Origin: Gloeopeniophorella convolvens
Taxonomy: Eukaryota > Basidiomycota > Agaricomycetes > Russulales
Assembly: GCA_022496205.1 (NCBI GenBank)
Contig: WTXD01000003.1
Span: 1,229,111 to 1,293,110, forward strand
Reading direction: 5' to 3'
DNA length: 64,000 nucleotides
The notes under the pieces are model-generated. The model saw nothing but the letters and a program-made list of their open reading frames with translations, made no database searches and was not told the DNA's origin. Shown piece after piece: positions 57,401-64,000 of this stretch. Position 1 is the first letter of the stretch; each line of letters opens with the position of its first letter. The position numbers were made by a program, and so were the translations under genes.

Positions 57401-57489
57401 CGGGACGTACTCTGATTGAAAGGTGAAATGGAGGACAGACGCCTGAGATAGTCCTGTAGTGGGTGCTGGTCGAATACTGGCTGGGCCAT
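54441..57489 (-). CDS. Vezatin/Inp2-like myosin-binding membrane protein
   Basis: About 970 residues in three main exons. Exon 1 MAQPVFDQHPLQDYLRRLSS at 57489 ends in an acidic stretch and RTRSASESE. Exon 2 contains RFWRVFLTSFPFTTLMPFST, then a Ser-rich loop and a strong hydrophobic region (WLLVLFFLCLISLFSGFATL with CILIGTALYYIE) that makes one or two membrane segments. Exon 3 begins MDQRANNIAFLLFVQTLGTL in the same domain and continues with a long Ser/Pro- and Arg-rich part, helical segments (ALTLAVNGALSARRYAASHL) and acidic runs. A near-terminal ARSKLSRAERIAAAKARRAA is strongly basic. The arrangement matches the fungal vezatin domain of Inp2-type proteins, which link peroxisomes to class V myosin. 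The exon 1/2 junction is uncertain. The match is recalled from family architecture, not computed. Confidence 0.65.
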
Positions 57490-58065
57490 GGCAACGGGAG
57501 ATGTTGTGTTTTGCGGGTTGTGGGGAGTCGGGTGCTGAGGTATACGTGCAATAGAGATGTATTATAAGATAAAAGAGAAAGGAATGTGAGTTGCGGTCAA
57601 AGCGTAGAATCGAAAGCGAACACCCGAGCGAGAGCGACTTGGGGCAGACTCGAGACAGTGACAAGTCCTCCGATGGTCAACTCGGCTGCTCCGGCGTTTC
57701 ACGTGCCGCTCTCCCGCCTAGCTGCAAGCCTTTTACGGCACCTCGTTCGACTTGCTCTCCATCATCGAGCTTGGTGCCGAGCTTGTTCATCGCGCCACGC
57801 GGGAGCTGCGCGATGTGGGGTATCCAGCGACGAGTTGGGATAATGTCAGCCACGTCATCCGCAGCGCAGACCCACTCAAATGCCTTCATCCAGCTTCATC
57901 CGACACGGCACTGCCACCACTACGGCTCAACGCGTCACCGCATGCCGAAGTCGTGTGCACACTGCGTCCCTGTCCCTTTTCTACCCAACAAACAAACTTC
58001 CTACCCTCACTCCTTTCCACCACCCCGCAACACCAGCCATCCCCTGAGCTTTTGATCGTCTGGTC
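57490..58065. promoter_or_regulatory. Region between divergent vezatin-like and esterase genes
   Basis: 576 bp between start codons. A plus-strand frame reads FYGTSFDLLSIIELGAELVH and RATRELRDVGYPATSWDNVS at about 57735-57860. It looks protein-like but has no clear start or splice partner; it could be an upstream exon or small gene. Otherwise promoter sequence. Confidence 0.3.
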
Positions 58066-59684
58066 ATGCCGCGCAATGTCCATCTTCTCCTTCTCATCCA
58101 CGGGATGTGGGGCAGCCCAGCCAATCTTGCCTCCATGCGCCGCATCATTTCAGAGATCCGCGGGCAGCAATCCCTCGACGATCCGGAAGGCACCGAACTC
58201 CATGTGATGTTGGCAGAGACCAATCAGGCAGAGAGCACATATGACGGCATCGACTGGGGAGGAGAGCGAGTCGCTACCGAGGTGCGTTCTCCAACTATGC
58301 TGGGAACAACGTTTCTTTACCCCGGGTCGCAGGTTTTCGACGAGATCGAGAAGCTCAAAAAGGAGGACAAAAATGTGACTCGCTTTTCGGTGACAGGCTA
58401 TAGTTTAGGAGGTCTCCTCGCGCGTTACGTTGTTGGGTATGCATCTTATCACTTGGTCCGCTGGAAATCATCGCGCTCATCAAGTTATCCCGCGCGCAGT
58501 ATACTCCATCAGCGCAAGTTTTTTGAGGATGTCGCTCCAGTCAACTTCAACACTGTTGCGACACCACATTTGGGCCTTCTCGTCTACCCTTCTTTACTTT
58601 CTAGATTTGCGTCGTTCATCGGGCCCAAGCTCCTCAGTAGAACAGGCGAGCAGTTTTATGCAGTAGACAAGTGGTCCAAGACTGGAAGACCCCTTCTAAT
58701 GGTCATGGCAGATCCAAGTGGGGCGATTCAATTGTCTTTGCGTGCCCGAGCCAATTAATGTTTCGTGCAGATCGGATTTTCTACCAGGGTCTCAAGCTGT
58801 TCCCCCACATCCGGATATATGCCAACACGTCAGTCTAGTGTTACATGACCTCCCCATTCTGCATCGCTGACACGAGGTCTCCGCCCAGCGTCAATGACCT
58901 CACCGTTCCCTATATGACCGCATACATCGATCTCGAAGACCCCTTCCTCAACCATTCTACCAACGGCCTTACGGTGTAGGTTCAATTTCCACGCAGCACG
59001 ACTCACCGCGCTGACCTTCGCCTCAGAGAATATGACGATAAATACCGTCCGATTATCAAGTCCTTCTCTTTACCTGACACGCCCCCGCGCAAGCGCGCAG
59101 GCCCCCGCCCATTTACTTTGGTATGGTTCAAAGCTTACAAGCCGCCTCTCCCTCCGCGGTACCAAGTGCGCTTCCCATTCAATCTTGTGCGTAACATCTC
59201 GTTCCCCTAGGTTTGCAGCACATCTCCCTGACCATGCACTGTCTCACAGGCCGTCATCGCCATCCTCCCCGTTCTTTTCCCGGCCTTTATCACCCTCGTT
59301 CTTTTCCGACTTTCTGTCGCTTCCCATTCCTCCCGTGCGCGTATCAAACTTCTCGAGTCAGATGAGGAGTCAGCCACTCAACGTCTCGCTCATATACTGG
59401 GGGAGCTCGAGCGCGGCGTCGAGGATGCTGTGGTCGACATGTTGGAAGAGCCGACACCTTCGCAAGAGGGTGGCTCGACGTCGAAGAGCCCGCGTATCAC
59501 CCCTACGCAACGGCAGATCGTTGCTTGGTTGAACGCGCTTCCTCAGCTCAAGAAGGAGCGCGTCTTCATTGGTGACGTGCGTAATTCGCATGGGACGATC
59601 GTTGCACGCGATGTCCAAAACTTCGACTTCCACAAGATCGGAGAGGGCGTCTTGAGGCATTGGGCGGACGCGTTCATCATGTGA
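58066..59684 (+). CDS. DUF676 putative serine esterase/lipase
   Basis: Alpha/beta-hydrolase of the DUF676 family (yeast YOR059C/Rog1 type), acting on lipids; about 440 residues in several exons. It starts MPRNVHLLLLIHGMWGSPAN at 58066, with the oxyanion-side HG. The nucleophile elbow is SVTGYSLGGLLARYVVG. NTVATPHLGLLVYPSL follows, and YANTVNDLTVPYMTAYI holds a likely acid Asp. A hydrophobic stretch (AVIAILPVLFPAFITLVLFR) suggests membrane association, as in lipid-droplet or ER members. The end LRHWADAFIM stops at 59682-59684. The first intron (donor after VATE, acceptor before VFDEIEKL) restores frame. Substrate is unknown. Confidence 0.85.
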
Positions 59685-60387
59685 GCGCAGATAGATCGAA
59701 GAAGGTAGAGGCGAGTGTTTCGTTGGGTCGGACTAACTTTATTGTTGGTTTCTTGCATCAGAGATATCCATAATACTATACCTTGCATCGACTGCCGTGC
59801 CATCCTTGTGCTGAACGGAAAACCCATGCGCAAAGGCACGACAATCATGCGTATCAACCCTCCCATTCACCCAGGAGCGCCACTCCTCGATTTCTCAGCA
59901 GCGGCACCAGACGACGCCATTCTCTACCCGAGGCCGGCGCCGCGCCCACGTTGAAGCTGAAGAGCGGGACAAAATCCACATCGAACCGAACCGTTTCTCA
60001 TCAACCTTGAGAAGAGACATCGATGCGGCCACCCATTCTGGACCTCTATTATGCGTTCGGTGATAAGTCCTGCGTACACGTGCAGGCTTGAAAGTCGGAC
60101 ATCTCCGGCCCCTGGCGTGCGCCACTTCGCTTCGTGCCTCCAGTAGAGGAGACTCGCTTTCTTTCGTCGCTCAGGGCTGCCCTGGTTGACAGTTTCATGG
60201 TGTTTGTGAACTGCTTCGATCTCGTACATCACCATCCTGTCGACGTGTTTCAATGGCTCACTGCTGCTGAAACTATCTGCACAACTTCGCTTAGCCGACG
60301 CGCCGAGGGCAATGGCCGCTTTTCCTTTGTTCTCGCCGCGCTGTCTGTGGCAGTTACGTCCGATACCGAACCCTTTGTGGCCGGCGA
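59685..60387. other. Intergenic, 3' flank of the esterase and promoter of the next gene
   Basis: Open frames here are antisense or chance. The right end carries the TATA box of the next gene. Nothing else recognised. Confidence 0.4.
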
Positions 60388-60395
60388 TATAAAAG
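60388..60395 (+). promoter_or_regulatory. TATA box TATAAAAG
   Basis: The sequence GCGATATAAAAGGCGCC lies 68 bp upstream of the start codon at 60456, in a GC-rich surround. It is the best TATA match in the window. Confidence 0.7.
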
Positions 60396-60455
60396 GCGCC
60401 AACTGACTGTGCTCCCCTGAATCCTTCTTTCACCTCCATCTCTACCCTTGCATTC

Positions 60456-61980
60456 ATGCAGGGCTTTAATGCCACCGCCACCGCAACGGCCGCCTGCCCC
60501 ACGCCGGCCTTCCGCCTGCACGACGCGACCGCACTCCTGAACAGCCATATTCCTGCCGTCGCAGCCGCTGCCACCGCCGCCGTCGCCACAACAGCAGACC
60601 CCAGTGGCGCGGAGCCACACATGCCCGCGGTCAGCGCAATCAAAGATTTCGTCGTCTCCTCCTTGAAGGAACGTGCCAATAAAGAGGCGAACAAGGCGAT
60701 TAACGAGCTAGGTTCTTCGGTCGTGACATGGGCTCGGAACAGGTTCGCGGGGGCATTCACAGTCCCTGTCCCGACTCTCGCTGCGGCTCTTGCCTCGCGC
60801 GAGCATCAGGAGGAAACTGAGGTCAAGCCCGAAGAGCCTGCGAAGCCCGCCATCTGTGCGCCATCCCCACCAAGCGGGTCGTCTCGGAAGGGCTCTTGGA
60901 CATATATGCGTGGTGCGTCTGCATTCTCTCAATCCCGCACGTGGGACTGCGACTGAATCACACATGTGCAGGAGTGTCGCTCGCCCTCAGCGAGCTCTGC
61001 CAGGAGACGTCACATGTGGGCGCACCCATCCCTTTGACTGCAATCTTCGAGCGTAGTACGTACCACCTCCCGTGCGTCCTCCACGTTCTGATTCCATGCC
61101 ACCCAGTGCGGCAGCACCAGAGCGTGCTTGGCGTGCTCCTCGGGCCGCATGTCGAGAAGGACGTGCCGAAGCGGCTCATCCAGCTTGCAAATGAGAAGGT
61201 CATCGTCTTCGACCCGTTCAAGCAGCACGTCATCGTGCCCGAGGAAACGCAACAGAAGTGCGTCCTTTGTTCTCTAACGCGTGAGCTGACAGCTGGATTT
61301 GGCTTCAGGTACGCCTGGAAACGCACCGAGCTGCTCGCATCCGGCGTCGACCCCGCGGACCTGAGGGTGTATGGCCCCGCACTGACGAAAGGCCTTTCTC
61401 CGAGCAAGAGGGTGACCAATGCGGCCGTGGAAGTGTGTCCTCTTCTCCTCATCTCTCCCTGGACCCTAATCACTGATGACATGGTGGACCGAAGGACTAC
61501 AAGGACCAGTTCAGGCTCAGGTACGGGGAGAAGCGTGCGGTCAGGCGCGAGGAATCGCTTGTGTCGATCGCGGATGCCGTCTTCCCTGCTGGCCCTCCCG
61601 CGCAAGACGATGATGATGAGCCGTTCGAGCGCCACGTCCATCGGACGACGCGTGGCCAATCCGTGAGTAGCCTCCCGGTGGCACGCTGTCTTGAGTCTCA
61701 TCAAAGGCACTGAGACGGACTCTGGTAGATTCTCGTGGATATGGCGTATGCCCTTGACAAACCCGGTGATGCACAAGAAGGTTTGGTGGCTGGCGTGAGT
61801 GCCGGTGTCGCACGTCGTGGTTATTCAGTGAGTAGCGAGAAGAATGCTGGCAAGCGCAATACTGACCTATATGATATTCCTTCCACTGCAGGTCATGTCA
61901 GATATGTCTGCTATCATCCATCATCGGGATGAATTACAAGCAGAAAATCATCGATTGGGGGTCAAGCTTCGTTTTGACTA
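60456..61980 (+). CDS. Uncharacterised protein, no recognised domain
   Basis: I do not recognise this gene, but the model is coherent: about eight exons, roughly 390 residues, each junction in phase. It starts MQGFNATATATAACPTPAFR (60456), with an Ala/Thr-rich region, then helical IKDFVVSSLKERANKEANKA and INELGSSVVTWARNRFAGAF. After an intron, VSLALSELCQETSHVGAPIP, LRQHQSVLGVLLGPHVEKDV with PKRLIQLANEKVIVFDPFKQ, then YAWKRTELLASGVDPADLRV and YKDQFRLRYGEKRAVRREES. The last exon gives VMSDMSAIIHHRDELQAENH and RLGVKLRFD, ending in TAA at 61978-61980. It seems a soluble helical protein, with no membrane segment. The strong TATA box suggests regulated expression. Function unknown. Confidence 0.65.
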
Positions 61981-63745
61981 AGGTCTGGCCTAAGGGGTGA
62001 TGTTCTTACATCAGCAAAAGCCTTGAAATATTATAAGTAATTATCATTGGTCATAATCATCAGATTCCCCATAAGCATCAGATGCAACAAGGCCAGATTA
62101 TCATTGCATATTACAGGCATCAGCAAAATGGCAAATTGTCTTAGATTAGTCTTATCCAACTTAATCAAATTTATCAGACTTATATCAGTCCTATAAGGCT
62201 ATCTTAGAGGGAAAAGGTGTACTTATAATAAGAAACTCGGTTTTGTATCTTAACTGGTTCTTAGACATCAGTTTTGCCAACTTTAAATTGTTCTTATGAT
62301 GTAGATCGATACTTAAGACTAATACTTAGACTAATGCTTAAATCACTACTTGGAGCCGGAATTATGAGCTTATAATAAGAAGCTATCCTTGTTGTGTTAA
62401 CTTATGCACTAGCTGATAATCTCTTACACACTTAGCTTTAAGTAAAATTTTTTTTTTTTTGAATCCATTAACGTGCGTCTCAGTGTACAGAACCCCATGT
62501 GTCACGATATTTCATTCAGTCACCCTAACCAATCATGCCCTCCCCTTCTTGTAGCCTTCCCTCAGTCTCGCTCCCCCTAGCTTTAAGTTAGCTTCAGGTG
62601 CAAGTCACACTCCATTCGGTCTTCTAGCTGGGCCGCTTTCCCCGATCCTCTCCCCCTGCCTCTGCTACTCCCAGTTCCATCTTGTTTGACCTTATTCTTC
62701 CTAGCTCTCACATGCAAAAATCAACCCCAGCGTCTGTCTTTACTGTATGACGATGCACAGCAAAACTACACAACCATTGATGAAGGAATGATGGGCACGT
62801 CATCACTTTATGTACATTTCTGTTATGTCCGGCCGTTCAAGCTCCAGCTCCCGAAACCGCCTGTGATTGCCCCCATGTAAACATACTTAAATACTCCTAT
62901 AGTTTTGTAGTATAAATTGTACTAACTACTAGCTACAAATATCAGCGTTTCCACACTTCGTGTTTACCCCCTTCTCCTGCTTCCTTCTCTCGCTCTCCCT
63001 CACTCAACTTTGCTTCGTGCCATTGCGCGTCCTCATTTTGAACCTCCATATCACACCACAGGCAGCCTACGAAAGCTTTATAGCAAACACACATTGCATT
63101 GCTAGTATTACTACTAGCAGCAGGAATCCATAGCAAAAGTGGAGGGAGATACAATGATGACATCTAAGAAAGCACGCCACGACAACCACCGAGGACCTCG
63201 GAGCATCCATCAAATGACCTCTATGAAAGAAACCGAAGTGAGGGTGGCAGGGGCAGGATAACATGCAAGTTGACAAAGATGGGAACAATGATGTGGGGAA
63301 TGGAAAAACGTGCAGTGTGCTAGGTAGCAACTGATGACGTGCGGGGTGCCCAAACAACGTGCACAGTGTGGAAGATGCGTACCATGGCGCTGTTAGAGTG
63401 GCCTGGAGGAATAAACATGGTTAGTACTGATGAGCACTGATGGGGACAACAGGACAGCAAGGGACCTACTCAGCATACCATTAGTCACGTTCCAACAATG
63501 GGATTGTCATCTCTTCATCGGGTTGGCTATCCGGGACCATGCTATCATCCTCGTCCTCGTCCTCCTTCTTAGTGATGCACTTCTTGAAGCCATCTGCACA
63601 GTGGATGATCGCTTCCATTGTCCTAATGGAGATCTTAACCTTGACCTCGTGCGCATACTTGGTGGTCTTCCTGATGATTGTTTTGCCACCAAACATCATC
63701 AACTATTTGGCCTTCCCATCTGTAGCCTCAGGGAGGTGGTTGCCG
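61981..63745. other. AT-rich island and gene-free region
   Basis: 61981-62460 is distinctly AT-rich, with repeated ATCAG, TTATAATAAGAA and CTTAGACT words and a run of about 14 T near 62448-62461. Such a run can mark the end of a retroposed sequence. The rest (62462-63745) has no credible complete gene. Frames at 63430-63840 (plus) and 63481-63702 (minus) are discussed under the next entry. Confidence 0.4.
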
Positions 63746-64000
63746 TTAGTCAGTATGATAGCCCGGGTGATCATTCCATCTGCCCAGAAGGCACCACACA
63801 TGCTCAAGCTGGAGGTGCACACATTAGTCAAACGCAATGAACGACACAAACATGCTTACCGCTGCTGCAGCAAGGGCAAGGGCACCATGTGGTCCGAATT
63901 TGTAGTTCACCTCAAGCTGGGGGATGCAGAGCGCATTCTTAGTGAATTGCTGGTGGCAGGCCATAATCTGCATAATCATAGGGTTTTTGAACATCCCTTG
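63746..64000 (-). CDS. Edge of an uncharacterised minus-strand gene, partial
   Basis: Reading from the right edge on the minus strand: GMFKNPMIMQIMACHQQFTK and NALCIPQLEVNYKFGPHGAL with ALAAAA, then a GTAAGC donor and an exon LEHVWCLLGRWNDHPGYHTD ending in TAA at 63746-63748. A second frame after a different junction would read CGAFWADGMITRAIILTNGN and continue past a TAG into MMFGGKTIIRKTTKYAHEVK at 63702, so the 3' end may be degenerate or alternatively spliced. The start lies outside the window. The style resembles the many DUF families of mushroom genomes; I cannot name one. Confidence 0.4.

Noticed and set aside
1..64000. CRISPR arrays, operons, ribosome binding sites, prophage
   Set aside because: Spliceosomal introns and eukaryotic proteins show a fungal nuclear genome; no regularly spaced short repeats of CRISPR type were seen.
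1..64000. A biosynthetic, heterokaryon-incompatibility or defence cluster
   Set aside because: The neighbours are unrelated housekeeping genes. No polyketide synthase, NRPS, terpene synthase, P450, NLR or mating-type gene was recognised.

Overview
The window looks like a nuclear contig from a filamentous basidiomycete, most likely an Agaricomycete. It is GC-rich, its genes are cut by many 45-60 nt introns with GT donors and CTNA-type branch sites, and its proteins are standard fungal housekeeping proteins with basidiomycete-style low-complexity tails. No genus can be named from sequence alone. Gene models were read by eye by joining reading frames across splice sites, so outer limits and key exons are firmer than every internal junction.

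Layout. 0.4-10 kb: an uncharacterised Pro/Ser-rich gene (with an in-frame TAG or a very short intron), a UDP-GlcNAc transporter, a mitochondrial glycine carrier of the Hem25 type, an aldo-keto reductase with an apparent one-base frameshift, and a mitochondrial short/branched-chain acyl-CoA dehydrogenase. 10.8-16.7 kb: a DNA transposon with about 45-bp inverted ends and a DDE transposase broken by nested LTR insertions, one with a clean 5-bp target duplication. 16.8-22.6 kb: an FMN-dependent alpha-hydroxyacid dehydrogenase and AP-1 gamma adaptin, transcribed apart. 22.6-32.1 kb: a gene-poor repeat block with another LTR, a degenerate GC-rich repeat with shadow ORFs on both strands, a tRNA-like sequence, interstitial TTAGGG repeats and a three-unit tandem repeat.

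32.1-62 kb is gene-dense again: SF3B1, MOZART1, two divergent single-pass membrane proteins, Arp2, pyridoxal kinase, a very large protein with three START-like modules and a C-terminal membrane anchor, a Flo8/LUFS-type regulator whose polyglutamine tract shifts frame, a vezatin/Inp2-like membrane protein, a DUF676 serine esterase and an uncharacterised conserved-looking gene. The last 2 kb hold an AT-rich island and the edge of a further minus-strand gene.

The genes do not form one pathway. Recurring themes are membrane traffic and lipids (AP-1, START protein, vezatin-like, DUF676), the cytoskeleton (MOZART1, Arp2) and mitochondrial metabolism (glycine carrier for haem synthesis, acyl-CoA dehydrogenase). 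Several neighbours share short divergent promoters. The most notable points are the nested transposon, three apparent reading-frame defects in otherwise good genes, the interstitial telomere repeats inside the repeat block, and the triple-START protein. I found no convincing novel defence or biosynthetic system.
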